Shown: piece by piece, positions 35,501 through 43,106 of the stretch
Layout: the number at the start of each line of letters is the position of its first letter
Numbering within the stretch: the stretch's first letter is position 1
Assembly: GCA_046328715.1 (NCBI GenBank)
Contig: JAXLWB010000027.1
Location: 62,001 to 126,000 of the forward strand
Reading direction: 5' to 3'
Source of the DNA: JAXLWB01 sp046328715
Lineage (GTDB): Bacteria; Chloroflexota; Anaerolineae; Caldilineales; Caldilineaceae
Length of the DNA stretch: 64,000 bases
The notes under the pieces: model-generated
What the model was told of the DNA's origin: nothing
Seen by the model: the letters and a program-made list of their open reading frames with translations, nothing else
The model's database searches: none
Translations under genes and position numbers: made by a program

Positions 35501-35773
35501 CCAGTTGTGATGCCAACTCCCACACCGGCTGCGAAGGCAACTGCGCCCAAGGAGCCGCGCAAACATGTGATCGCACCGGGCGATAGCTTGTGGAGTTTAT
35601 CCGAGCGTTACTATGGGGATGGACGGTTCTGGCCCTTGATCTATGAAAATAACCGCGAGGTGATTGGCGATGAGCCGACCAGTTTGACCGTCGGCACTGA
35701 GTTATTGATTCCTGTTCTGCCCTCTCTAGGAAAGCGTGAACTGCTGGCTTTGGCTGCGAGTGTTCGCCGCTAG
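32558..35773 (+). CDS. Surface protein with two family-3 solute-binding modules, Thr-rich stalk, SH3 and LysM
   Basis: I chose the ATG at 32558 because a typical signal peptide begins there (basic N-terminus, Leu/Val core, cleavage near A-R-A-A); the frame opens at 32543. Modules: SBP_bac_3 at about 60-295 and 327-557 (numbered from this start; each with Y/F-x-K-W-F-G at its end). A Thr/Ala/Pro/Asp stalk of about 310 residues follows (DNA 34318-35245). Then come a bacterial SH3-like domain (about 897-960) and a LysM domain (about 1002-1050; G-D-S-L-W-S-L-S-E-R-Y-Y). LysM binds peptidoglycan, so the protein should be displayed on the wall with binding modules held away on a stalk. No transport partner is visible. 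A related module array is encoded at 25956-29876. Confidence 0.9.
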   Translation: MNHLRFRRGTAWMSVLLALVLTSVSIVTPSARAAVRPQNATPTSAPTPTVVASTTTDSSSQSVIERIRRRNNTLVAGVKFDYRPFGFINDQGRVSGFDIDLIRAMADRWDIDVQFVQVTSSNAIQALASGIVDIAAASMAHKQEREEQIDFSQTYFLDGQSILVRRYAGITNIFDLDGRVVAAIQGSTAIAQIQAYAEANGVKIEVLPFQEHLPALAALAAGQVDALTSDSVFLTQAAKDNPSFAVVGGRFTSEPYGLGVPTNDPYFRKLVDATLQQLKLNGEYDRIYEKWFGSDIPYPVEITPGQWPYTFATSPVTMTTPSTAGYDTIRRRGKLIAGVKLDQPPFGALDKQGENVGFDVDIAREFARRWLGDTEAVEFVRVTSQNRVQLVAGGEVDLVAAALPRTWEQEESIDFSQTYLVDGQRLLVSASRAITSLLDLDSQTIAVISGSGTADILTKQAAKLGVQIDILPFQEYPTALAALKAGQVAALADEEYVLSQFADQNPDLRVVGDRLASTPLAIGVPLSDSQLRDAVNVTLQEMKVDGTYDAIFKKWFGKNSITYPLEIWPSSSTALELPSLLPTPTKEPTATATNTITPTNTATATDTPTITDTPTETATATDTATATKTATPKPTATSTATDTATPKPTATDTATATKTPTPKPTATSTATDTATATATATATDTATPKPTVTATATNTATATATKTATPKSTATSTATDTPVPTNTATVTVEPTDTATVPPTATETRTATNTPAPTETATATKTATATDTATPVPTATATATATATPTDTATATATATDTATPVPTATATATDTPTDTATPTATATATATDTATATATATATATPTATNTFTPTPTHTPTHTSTPTNTLTPTNTPTPTITPTATNTPTPTNTPALGYIIVPDGIKVNARASGNILADVLEVLDSGTMLPTLGRNEQGYWVKVLLKDGQEAWVGSEVVIISDFVLNHLPVVDNLPVEPESTPVVMPTPTPAAKATAPKEPRKHVIAPGDSLWSLSERYYGDGRFWPLIYENNREVIGDEPTSLTVGTELLIPVLPSLGKRELLALAASVRR
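34318..35245 (+). repeat. Coding low-complexity array for the Thr/Ala/Pro stalk
   Basis: About 930 bp of degenerate ACN-GCN-ACN trinucleotide-rich sequence encodes T-A-T-A-T-D-T-A-T-P-like units. Repeat phase stays a multiple of three. The antisense frame is open only because of this composition. Confidence 0.9.
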
Positions 35774-35825
35774 AGAATCATCGGCACGGTTGTTTTCGGA
35801 TCAACACTTTTGTTATACAATGCGG

Positions 35826-35858
35826 GCGGGTGGAATTATCTCCACCCGCTCTGATTTT
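35826..35858 (+). terminator. Intrinsic terminator after the LysM protein
   Basis: A 9-bp perfect stem GCGGGTGGA/TCCACCCGC (35826-35834 with 35841-35849) with a 6-nt loop is followed by TCTGATTTTTTT, a classical U-tract. Confidence 0.9.
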
Positions 35859-35890
35859 TTTCATCCCCTCATCTCCACGGAGACACAACT

Positions 35891-37207
35891 ATGCAACTCT
35901 TAGAACAGGTTCAATCACTCGATTTTCCTGGTCAACTGCCTGCAACCTTGCTGCAAGTAGATCAGCGGTTCGATGCACCTAAAGTTGAACATATTCCAAC
36001 CGCAGTCAAACACGCGCTGGAATCGAGCGGTATCCTTGCCCGTATGAAAGCTGGAGCGACGGTGGCGGTCGGTGCAGGCAGTCGCGGTATTGCCAACCTG
36101 CCGATCATCGTGAAAGCTGCCATCGACACCTTGCGTGCTGCTGGCATGAAACCCTATGTCGTTCCTGTGATGGGTAGCCACGGCGGTGCCACTGCCGAAG
36201 GACAAACCGACATGCTGGCCCAACTGGGTGTGACACAGCAGAGTGTCGGCGCAGAAATCCGCGCAACCATGGCCGTCCGCCAGATCGGGCAAATCCCTGA
36301 TGGCCCTGCCCTCTATCAAGGTGAAGACTCAATCGGTGCCGATCATGTGCTGCTGGTCAGCCGCATCAAGCCGCATACCGACTTCCGCTCTCATCTGGAA
36401 AGTGGCCCAGCCAAGATGTCGGTAATCGGGTTGGGCAAACAAAAGGGCGCAGAGATCATGCACTCCGGAGGCAGCCCCAACTTTCAACGTTATCTGGCAC
36501 CTGCCGCCCGCATTTATGAGACCAATACTAACTTGGTAGGTGCACTGGGCATTGTTGAGAACGCCTATGACGAAACAGCGGAGATCGTAGGCCTGCTGAG
36601 TAGTGAAATCGGCCTGGAGAAAGAAGCCAAACTGCTCGAAAAGGCCAAGTCACTGATGGCGAGCCTGCCCTTCCCCGAGATTGACCTGCTGGTGCTCAAA
36701 GAGATCGGCAAAAATATCAGCGGCACAGGGATGGACACAAACATTATTTCCCGCCTCAACATCCCACGCCAGCCGGAGAATTTTGGCAACGTCGATGTGG
36801 CTGTGATCACTGTGCTTGACCTGACCAAAGAAACGCATGGTAATGCCACCGGTATGGGGTTGGCCAATGTAACCACTGGCAGAGTCTTGAATCAGATCGA
36901 CTGGCGTGCCACCTACATGAATGTCATGACCTCCGGCATTTGGGGCATGACCCGTGGCCACATGCCGTTAGTGCTGCCGGATGATAAACGAGCACTCAAA
37001 GTATCGGTGCGCGGCTGTGCCATGCCCGACGAAAAGGTGCGGATGACCTTTATTCAGAACACGCTCATGCTCGAACACTTCTTTGTCAGCCCCAATCTGC
37101 GCGCCGAAGTTCAGGCGCATCCTCGTCTGAAGATCGTTGGCGAAGTGCCGCTGGCATTTGATAGTTGTGGAATGATGGTTTCGCCGTGGAGGATGGAAGA
37201 GAAGTGA
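35891..37207 (+). CDS. LarA-like (lactate racemase domain) protein
   Basis: This 438-aa protein is of the DUF2088/LarA superfamily. It shows G-S-H-G-G-A-T-A-E-G-Q (about residues 95-105), a R-I-K-P-H-T-D-F segment (about 157-165) and K-Q-K-G. In true LarA an activated nickel-pincer cofactor racemises lactate. Homologues act on other 2-hydroxyacids or have unknown substrates. No larB/larC/larE cofactor genes are present here. It is convergent with the GntR regulator of the hydantoinase locus, so it may share its biology. The substrate is not inferable. Confidence 0.8.
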   Translation: MQLLEQVQSLDFPGQLPATLLQVDQRFDAPKVEHIPTAVKHALESSGILARMKAGATVAVGAGSRGIANLPIIVKAAIDTLRAAGMKPYVVPVMGSHGGATAEGQTDMLAQLGVTQQSVGAEIRATMAVRQIGQIPDGPALYQGEDSIGADHVLLVSRIKPHTDFRSHLESGPAKMSVIGLGKQKGAEIMHSGGSPNFQRYLAPAARIYETNTNLVGALGIVENAYDETAEIVGLLSSEIGLEKEAKLLEKAKSLMASLPFPEIDLLVLKEIGKNISGTGMDTNIISRLNIPRQPENFGNVDVAVITVLDLTKETHGNATGMGLANVTTGRVLNQIDWRATYMNVMTSGIWGMTRGHMPLVLPDDKRALKVSVRGCAMPDEKVRMTFIQNTLMLEHFFVSPNLRAEVQAHPRLKIVGEVPLAFDSCGMMVSPWRMEEK

Positions 37208-37212
37208 GGAAT

Positions 37213-37315
37213 GAAACGTGACTCGTGATGCGTGAAGTAATGATCCTATCGCTTCGTTTATAAACAAGAGCGGGATGGAGATAATCTGCAACTCACGCAT
37301 CATGTTTCACGTTTC
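37213..37315. terminator. Bidirectional word-repeat hairpin; supplies the GntR stop codon
   Basis: Left arm 37213-37235 and right arm 37293-37315 pair over most of 23 bp. Words of the CGTGATGCGTGA / GAAACGTGAAAC type recur. The last codons (R-E-T-stop) of the GntR gene are inside the right arm, and the LarA-like gene stops 5 bp before the left arm. Confidence 0.65.
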
Positions 37316-37995
37316 AAAAACAACTCCGCCTTTGCCCGCACCGTTTGCAAATGGTTGATCATCGCCTGACGTGCTTGTTGGCTGTCACGTGCTTCAATTG
37401 CTACTAGTACGCTCCGTTGTCCTGGCAAAAGCTGTGGATCATTGGTGCTGACATAGCGCATCTCGCGCAGCAGATCGGCCACGCTATCGATCAGATCGAC
37501 CAGGATGGGATTGCCAGTGGCGATCACGATCTGGCGGTGAAATTCGACGTCAGCCCGCACTAAGCCAGGTCGGTCTTTCTGCTGCGCACTGATCGCAACT
37601 TGGTCGGCCCAATAGCGCATCTTGTCGATCTGCTCCAGCGTAGCCCGCTCTGCCGCTCGCCCCGCCGCCTCGACCTCGATCATCTCACGCAGCTCGAAGA
37701 GATTGCGCAAGGTGTTGTGATCGCTTACCACGTGTGGTGCCAGGGCCGCCAACAACGGCTCGCTGCTTGGCTCCTTGACATAGGTTCCGCTGCCTGCCCG
37801 TGCCTCCAGTAATCCCAATGTGACCAGCCGCCCCAACGCAGCACGAATCGAGGTTCGGCTCACCTTGAGTTGCTCCGCCAGTTGTCGTTCGCCCGGCAGT
37901 CGGTCCCCAGGCGCATACTTTTTATCTCGGACCATCTGGATGATTGATGCAACGGCGTCGTCGGAGATGGTGTTGCGGGCGGAAGGAGTCAGCAT
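37300..37995 (-). CDS. GntR family transcriptional regulator (FadR subfamily)
   Basis: The 231-aa regulator has an N-terminal winged HTH (about 10-75; G-D-R-L-P-G-E-R-Q-L-A-E, S-R-T-S-I-R-A-A-L, G-S-G-T-Y-V). A C-terminal FCD ligand-binding domain follows (about 90-220; L-R-x-L-F-E-L-R-E-M-I-E, and D-V-E-F-H as part of the metal/ligand site). It lies just downstream of the hydantoinase gene on the same strand, making it the likely local regulator, responding to an acidic metabolite. A palindromic sequence (38015-38062) lies directly upstream and could be its operator, but it is also one of the word repeats. Confidence 0.92.
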   Translation of the reverse strand: MLTPSARNTISDDAVASIIQMVRDKKYAPGDRLPGERQLAEQLKVSRTSIRAALGRLVTLGLLEARAGSGTYVKEPSSEPLLAALAPHVVSDHNTLRNLFELREMIEVEAAGRAAERATLEQIDKMRYWADQVAISAQQKDRPGLVRADVEFHRQIVIATGNPILVDLIDSVADLLREMRYVSTNDPQLLPGQRSVLVAIEARDSQQARQAMINHLQTVRAKAELFLKRET

Positions 37996-38014
37996 GTGAG
38001 AGAATGGAGATTAG

Positions 38015-38062
38015 ATATTGAGAGATGAGGAGATTATAGCGCCAATCTCTCTCTCTCAATAT
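38015..38062. repeat. Word-repeat hairpin between hydantoinase and GntR genes
   Basis: ATATTGAGAGA...GAGATT (38015-38035) pairs with AATCTCTCTCTCTCAATAT (38044-38062). The vocabulary is GAGATT/AATCTCT, also used at 46700-46765 and 63396-63482. Confidence 0.6.
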
Positions 38063-38071
38063 CCAGAAAAT

Positions 38072-39493
38072 TTACAATACCGGTGCGTGTGTTGATCGGC
38101 GCAGATACGTTCCGCTGCCCGCTTTCCCAAACCATTGATCGCCCTCTACGAGCAATTCACCGCGGCGGTAGACTCGTTCGGGCCAGGCGCTTATGGGCAT
38201 GCCTTCGTAGAGATTGTAGTCGGTGCGCTGGCGAGAAAGGGCAACGCCCATTGTCTTGTCCACATTCGCATCCCAGATCACAATGTCAGCATCGGCTCCA
38301 ACTGCCAGTGTTCCTTTGCGTGGATAGAGGCCAAAGATCTTGGCTGGATTGGTGCAACACAACTCGACCAGCCGATTGAGCGAAACCCTCCCTGTCTTTA
38401 CGCCATAACTCCATAAAATCGGCATCCGGTCGCCAATCCCTGGTACGCCGTTTGGAATCAAAGTGAAATTATCACGGCCCAACTCTTTGCCTGGTTGCGA
38501 AAATGGCTTGCCTTCGTATTCAATTGGCTGAGTACCATCAAACAAGAAGGGGCAATGGTCCGTCCCCACCACTTGCAGATTGCCTTTGCTCAGTGCTCCC
38601 CACAAAAATTCGTTGTCGCTGGCGCTGCGCATCGGCGGCGAACAGATCCACTTGGCCCCATCGCTCCGGCGCAGATGGTCCAGCGAGAAGAAGAGATACT
38701 GCGGGCAAGTTTCACCCATCACTGGAAAGCCACGTGCCCGACCATACATCAACTGCTCCACCGAAGATTGGCAGGTCATGTGGACAACGTAGAGTGGCGC
38801 ACCCGCCGTGGCGGCCAGGGCAATTGCCCGCATCGTCGCCTCTGCCTCCAACCAGTGTGGACGGGTGAGCGCGTGCCATTCGTTGCTCAAATGGCCCTTG
38901 CGCAGTGCATCATTGATCAGAATGTCAATTGCATCGCCATTCTCGGCGTGCACCATCGTCAACATGCCATGTTCAGCCGTGCGTTGCAGTACTTGCAAGA
39001 GCGTCGTGTCATCTACTTGCAGCCGCCCCTTGTAGGCCAGCAACAGCTTAATTGTGGTCACCCCCTCGGCGGCCATCTGCGGGATCTCATCGATCACTGC
39101 CGGAGTTGGATCGCTCAGGGTGACGTGCAGTCCATAGTCGATCACTGCCTTGTCGTTTGCCTTGTTCCACCAGGTTTCCACACTCTGGCGCAGTGATCCG
39201 CCCTTGCTCTGCCCGGTAAAATCGATGTGACAAGTCGTGCCACCAAAGGCTGCCGCTTTGTGACCTGTGTAAAAATCATCGGACGAGCAAGTGCCCATCA
39301 TTGGCAGTTCGAGATGGGTGTGGACATCGATGCCGCCGGGCAGAACGAAGCGATTGCTGGCATCGACCGTCTGCGCATCTTCACAGACGAGATCGTTGCC
39401 AATCTGAGCGATCTTCTCGCCGTCAATCAGCAAATCTGCCTGGAAGGTATCCGATGCTGTAACCAATGTACCGTGTTTTATCAATGTTTTCAT
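38072..39493 (-). CDS. hyuA: Dihydropyrimidinase / D-hydantoinase-type amidohydrolase
   Basis: This 473-aa cyclic amidase hydrolyses dihydropyrimidines, hydantoins or allantoin-like rings to carbamoyl amino acids. Metal site: H-T-H in D-V-H-T-H-L (about residue 57), the carboxylated Lys in A-Y-K-G (about 150), H in V-H-M-T (about 183), H/C-P region (G-E-T-C-P-Q-Y) and G-T-D-H-C. I chose the ATG at 39493. The open frame continues to a GTG at 39511, but that lies inside a dispersed palindrome (39505-39548). Dihydropyrimidinase, hydantoinase and allantoinase-like roles cannot be separated by eye. The surrounding carbamoyl-hydrolase, carbamate kinase and YgeW genes suggest a HyuA-like role in ring opening. 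Confidence 0.9.
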   Translation of the reverse strand: MKTLIKHGTLVTASDTFQADLLIDGEKIAQIGNDLVCEDAQTVDASNRFVLPGGIDVHTHLELPMMGTCSSDDFYTGHKAAAFGGTTCHIDFTGQSKGGSLRQSVETWWNKANDKAVIDYGLHVTLSDPTPAVIDEIPQMAAEGVTTIKLLLAYKGRLQVDDTTLLQVLQRTAEHGMLTMVHAENGDAIDILINDALRKGHLSNEWHALTRPHWLEAEATMRAIALAATAGAPLYVVHMTCQSSVEQLMYGRARGFPVMGETCPQYLFFSLDHLRRSDGAKWICSPPMRSASDNEFLWGALSKGNLQVVGTDHCPFLFDGTQPIEYEGKPFSQPGKELGRDNFTLIPNGVPGIGDRMPILWSYGVKTGRVSLNRLVELCCTNPAKIFGLYPRKGTLAVGADADIVIWDANVDKTMGVALSRQRTDYNLYEGMPISAWPERVYRRGELLVEGDQWFGKAGSGTYLRRSTHAPVL

Positions 39494-39504
39494 ATCATCA
39501 CTCG

Positions 39505-39548
39505 TTCCCACGCTCAGCGTGGGAATGCAGTCCAGACGCTCTAGCGTC
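39505..39548. repeat. Two-hairpin dispersed palindrome (TTCCCACGCT type)
   Basis: TTCCCACGCT/AGCGTGGGAA (39505-39525) is followed by GACGCT-CT-AGCGTC (39535-39548). This pair of hairpins is a widely distributed intergenic repeat in many bacterial genomes. Confidence 0.8.
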
Positions 39549-39570
39549 CCGTTCTCAGCGCAATCTCAGC

Positions 39571-40846
39571 CTATACCAATCGCTTCAACGCCTGCAAACT
39601 TGGCTCTACCAACGTCGCCTCTCCTGTCGCCCGCATCGCCGACTTGACATCCTTCAGCCCGTTCCCCGTCACTACCACGACCACAGACTCAGCCTCGCCG
39701 ATCATTCCTTGCCCTACCGCTTTGACTAGGCCAGCATAGCCGGTCGCCCCAGCAGGTTCGGCAAAGACGGCTGCACTGCGAGCTAAGTTGCGCATCGCCT
39801 CCAGGATTTCCTCATCCGTGACAGTGAGGTAAGCGCCCTTGGTTTGAGTCGCAGCCCGTACACCACGCACCCCATCGCGGCAACCCAACCGAAATGCTGT
39901 CAGCAATCGTCTCGGCAGGACATTGAATGATCTCTTCGTTACCACGTTTCCACGCTTCGTAGACGGCAGGCGAACCCTCGGCCTGAACACCATAAACCCG
40001 TGGCATTTTCTCGATCCAGCCAAGCGCCAGCAGATCCTTGAAACCCTTGTGGATGCCACTGATAATATTGCCATCACCGACCGAGACAAAGACGCAATCT
40101 GGAACCAGCCAATGATTATCAGGCCGGGCTGCTTGAGACTGTGTAAATTGTTCGGCGATCTCGAAGGCCGCCGTCTTTTTCCCTTCGACCGTAAATGGAT
40201 TATATCCTGTGCTCCGGCAATACCAGCCAAATTCGTGCGCGGCCTGTAAGGAGAGATCGACTGCATCGTCGTAGCTGCCTTGCACCAGGAAGACCCTGGC
40301 TCCGTACATCAACAACTGCGCCACCTTGGCCTGCGGCGCTGTATGCGGCACAAAGATCACGGTCGGAATCGGCACACTAGCTGCCATTCCTGCCAACGCT
40401 GCCGCTGCATTACCCGACGAGGCAGTCGTGATGATCTGCTCCGCTCCACCGACCATCAGCGAACGGGCCACCACCACCGACGACGCCCGATCCTTGAATG
40501 ATGCCGTCGGATTGCGACCATCGTCTTTGATAAAGAGGCGACCAGGCTGCAATCCAAGCGGTTTAGCCAATCGGTCAGCCTGATAAAGCGGCGTGCCACC
40601 CGCATTGCGCAACGGTGTGCCAGCAAACCCTGGATCCTCAACTGGCAAGAGTGGCAGATAGCGCCACAGCGAACGATCTTTCGAGTTTGTGATCGATTGA
40701 ACTGAACTCTGCCGTCCAATCGCCGCATAGTCAAGCAACACTTCTAAATTGCCGCTGTCGCCATGCTTGGGGCAGACATAGGTCACTTCGTCGGGCGCAT
40801 ATTCCGCCCCACAGAGGGTACATTTGTAAGCGAGAAAGGGAATCAT
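39571..40846 (-). pseudogene. thrC: Threonine-synthase-like PLP enzyme with one frameshift
   Basis: Frame 1 (40846 to about 39876) encodes an N-terminal zinc-ribbon-like piece (C-T-L-C-G...C-P-K-H) and the PLP fold-type II core. The PLP lysine is in S-F-K-D-R (about residue 120), followed by T-T-A-S-S-G-N-A-A and then S-I-S-V-G-L-P-R. A single missing base near 39876 shifts the frame. The expected continuation D-G-V-R-G-V-R-A-A-T runs in the neighbouring frame to the stop at 39571 and carries the C-terminal E-P-A-G-A-T and T-G-N-G-L-K motifs. Restoring one base gives a normal length of about 424 aa. It may be a real recent mutation or a sequencing error. Its place in a purine/hydantoin island is where diaminopropionate ammonia-lyase (YgeX, same fold) would be expected. 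Confidence 0.87.
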
Positions 40847-40849
40847 AGT

Positions 40850-40930
40850 GAGATGGGGAGATGGGGAGATGAGGAGATGAGGTGATAAGGTGTTTTCTCC
40901 CTACCTCCCCACTTCCCTATCTCCCCATCC
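40850..40930. repeat. Word-repeat hairpin between thrC-like and LLM genes
   Basis: Repeated GAGATGGGGAGATGAGG words (40850-40885) face complementary CTCCCTACCTCCCCAC words (40897-40928). It abuts the LLM stop codon at 40934. Confidence 0.6.
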
Positions 40931-40933
40931 ATT

Positions 40934-41932
40934 CTATTCTTGTGCAAACGCATCAATCATCAAATACGGGTCGCTCATCGGATAGAGGATCGGGCAGGTG
41001 GCACCGCGCTTCAGATATTCCTGCACTTTGGCGCGTGCTTCATCGGGTGTGCCGGTGGCGGAAATCTTGAGCACAAAGTCGTCGGGCACAAACTGCATCG
41101 CCTCGTGGATCTGCTCTTTGGTGGCTGGCCAGCCGAGAATCGATTGCACCTTGGTCACCACATCCTGACTCACACCTGATGCCTTAGCAATATGCGGTTG
41201 CTGGGCCAGGTATTGGGTGAGCAGCACCTTGGCATCCTCAATCGCCTTTTTGCGATCATGGTTGACCGAGCAGACCACCAACTGCGGACGATCCAGATCT
41301 TCGACCCGGCGGCCTGCCTTCTTCGCCCCTTTGTCGAGCAACTCCAGCGCCCGATCATTGTATTCGGGCGGCACACAGTAGTTGAGCACGCAGCCATCGG
41401 AGATCTCGCCGGTTAACTCCATCATTTGGTCGCCGGTAGCGCCGATCATGATCGGAATGTTGCGCGGCTCGCGGCGACCGTGGACGACATCCAATTCGAT
41501 GCCAGTGACATGATGAAACTCGCCGTGGAAGGTGACATTTTCCATGTTGAGCAGGCGGCGCATCACTTCAACTGTCTCGCGCATGGCAAGCAGCGGTTTG
41601 CGCCGTTCGATGCCGACATTCTTGGCCAGCGGATCCCACCAGGCACCGATGCCGCAAATGACGCGGTTGGGGGCCAGGTCGTCGAGCGTGAGGAAGGTGG
41701 CGGCGAGCAAACCAATGTTGCGCGTCCAGTTGTTGATCACGCCGGAGCCGACTTTGAGTGTCTTGGTGGTTGCCGCAAAGGCCGCCATTGGCACAATGGC
41801 GTCGCGCACCAGGCGACTCTCCGCCTGCCAAACTGCTTCAAACCCCTTACTCTCAGCATACTGGGCAATCTTCATCCCATCCTGCAAGGAGTGGGCGTCT
41901 TGTAGATAGAGGGCGACACGTTGGTTGGACAT
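40934..41932 (-). CDS. LLM-class F420-dependent oxidoreductase (Mer-like)
   Basis: The 332-aa luciferase-like TIM barrel resembles methylene-tetrahydromethanopterin reductase and other F420-dependent enzymes (I-G-A-T-G-D-Q, G-S-G-V-I-N-N-W-T-R-N, W-D-P-L-A-K). I chose the ATG at 41932 with AAAGGAG 6 nt upstream. The open frame to 42013 reads through a word-repeat hairpin and overlaps the upstream gene, so it is rejected. The F420:NADP reductase gene directly upstream supports F420 use. Substrate is unknown; ring reduction or reoxidation in the surrounding catabolic island is a hypothesis. Confidence 0.9.
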   Translation of the reverse strand: MSNQRVALYLQDAHSLQDGMKIAQYAESKGFEAVWQAESRLVRDAIVPMAAFAATTKTLKVGSGVINNWTRNIGLLAATFLTLDDLAPNRVICGIGAWWDPLAKNVGIERRKPLLAMRETVEVMRRLLNMENVTFHGEFHHVTGIELDVVHGRREPRNIPIMIGATGDQMMELTGEISDGCVLNYCVPPEYNDRALELLDKGAKKAGRRVEDLDRPQLVVCSVNHDRKKAIEDAKVLLTQYLAQQPHIAKASGVSQDVVTKVQSILGWPATKEQIHEAMQFVPDDFVLKISATGTPDEARAKVQEYLKRGATCPILYPMSDPYLMIDAFAQE

Positions 41933-41952
41933 GATAATCTCCTTTTCGGTAC

Positions 41953-42004
41953 GAAACACGAGATACGAAATACGAATTGACTCGTATTTCGTATCTCGTG
42001 TTTC
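41953..42004. repeat. 23-bp perfect word-repeat hairpin (TACGAAATACGAG type)
   Basis: Arms 41953-41975 and 41982-42004 are perfect complements around a 6-nt loop. It starts 6 bp after the npdG stop (minus strand). The same vocabulary recurs at 47258-47332. Confidence 0.75.
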
Positions 42005-42009
42005 ATATT

Positions 42010-42663
42010 TCATTCAATTCCTGTAATTTTGATCCCTGACGACTTCACTTTGTAGCGAATGTTCAACCCGATCAGCAGCGAGGTCAACCCCTCAGGCACG
42101 ACTGCATTGGCGAGTGGACCGGCGTCCCAGGCTTTCATGCCGGCGTCGCTTGCCAGTTGGATCACGGTTGCTTTGGATTCTTTGTCATCGCCGCAGACCA
42201 GCACATCGCAGTCGATGGGGTGGTCTGGGTCTTTGAGATGCTCGGCAGAGATGTTCTGGAAGGCGGTGACCACTTTGACGCCTTCACCTAACAGCGCCTG
42301 TGCCTCCTGACTGGCCGATCCACCGGCGGGAAGTTGCACTCTTGAGACCTTGGGTGGCACCAACGGCACGGTGACATCGACAAAGATTTTGCCCTGCACG
42401 GCACTTTTTACACTTTCGATGGTGGCGGCGTGGGCCGAGTAGGGCACAGTTAGCACAATAATCTCGGCAGCCTGTGCGGCGGAGAGATTGTCCATGCCGC
42501 GTACACTGTCGATACCTAGTTTTTCGTTTAGTTCAGCGGCGGCGGTCTGTGCCTTCTCCGCAGTGCGTGAACCGATGATGATCGAATGACCTGCTCGTGC
42601 CCAGCGCAAGCCAAGCCCCGATCCTTCATGTCCGGTGCCGCCGAGAATAGAAATGGTAGTCAA
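42010..42663 (-). CDS. npdG: NADPH-dependent F420 reductase (F420H2:NADP+ oxidoreductase)
   Basis: The 217-aa protein opens with the dinucleotide-binding motif I-L-G-G-T-G-H-E-G-S-G-L-G. It has I-G-S-R for the NADP 2'-phosphate (about residue 31) and the V-T-V-P-L-V-P segment of the Fno family. It transfers hydride between NADPH and F420. The start is a TTG at 42663 preceded by AGGAGG about 9 nt upstream, which decides the start; no ATG fits. It is the first gene of a two-gene unit with the LLM oxidoreductase and would supply its reduced cofactor. Confidence 0.93.
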   Translation of the reverse strand: MTTISILGGTGHEGSGLGLRWARAGHSIIIGSRTAEKAQTAAAELNEKLGIDSVRGMDNLSAAQAAEIIVLTVPYSAHAATIESVKSAVQGKIFVDVTVPLVPPKVSRVQLPAGGSASQEAQALLGEGVKVVTAFQNISAEHLKDPDHPIDCDVLVCGDDKESKATVIQLASDAGMKAWDAGPLANAVVPEGLTSLLIGLNIRYKVKSSGIKITGIE

Positions 42664-42700
42664 TGGATAAGTCCTCCTACTGTTACAATTTGCAAAATGA

Positions 42701-42729
42701 TTGACAAAGGGATAAACCTATTGTAAAAT
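42701..42729 (+). promoter_or_regulatory. Sigma-70 promoter of the PIN toxin-antitoxin module
   Basis: TTGACA (42701-42706), a 17-bp spacer and TAAAAT (42724-42729) lie 29 nt before the antitoxin ATG. AAGGGGTG at 42747-42754 is the ribosome-binding site. Short inverted TTACAAT/ATTGTAA (42683-42689, 42720-42726) flank it and could be an autoregulatory operator. Confidence 0.85.
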
Positions 42730-42758
42730 TGGTGTTATCCTATTCCAAGGGGTGAACA

Positions 42759-43106
42759 ATGACACTATCACACAACTTTTCAACTCAAATCAGTAACCTC
42801 GAAAAGCTCAAAGAGATTGCTGCTCGCTGCGGATTTGTACAGACTCGTGGTCCGCAAAAGGGCGAAGGCAGCGTTCGACAGATGCTTGAAGCGATCATTG
42901 AGGGCGAAGCTATTGTAAGACCAGTTTACAGACACGACGATTTAACGGAAGTTGAAAAGCAGCACCTTGAATTTCAACAGAAATTACTGGCAAAAGGGTT
43001 GATTCGTGAGATCAAGCGAATTGATAAAAGTAAACTATCTCCCTTCAACCCCATCAAAGTTGATGGGGAGCCTGTTTCAAAAATGATTATCCGCGAGCGA
43101 CGATGA
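42759..43106 (+). CDS. Putative antitoxin partner of the PIN-domain protein
   Basis: The 115-aa hydrophilic protein has a basic C-terminus (I-I-R-E-R-R). It overlaps the start of the PIN gene by 4 bp (ATGA), a usual toxin-antitoxin arrangement. The N-terminal half (about 1-50) may be the DNA-binding part, though no clear AbrB or RHH signature is visible. The call rests on position, size and promoter. Confidence 0.65.
   Translation: MTLSHNFSTQISNLEKLKEIAARCGFVQTRGPQKGEGSVRQMLEAIIEGEAIVRPVYRHDDLTEVEKQHLEFQQKLLAKGLIREIKRIDKSKLSPFNPIKVDGEPVSKMIIRERR

Noticed and set aside
41933..42013. N-terminal extension of the LLM oxidoreductase to 42013
   Set aside because: The extension is the TACGAAATACGAG hairpin, overlaps npdG, and a good ribosome-binding site sits before 41932.
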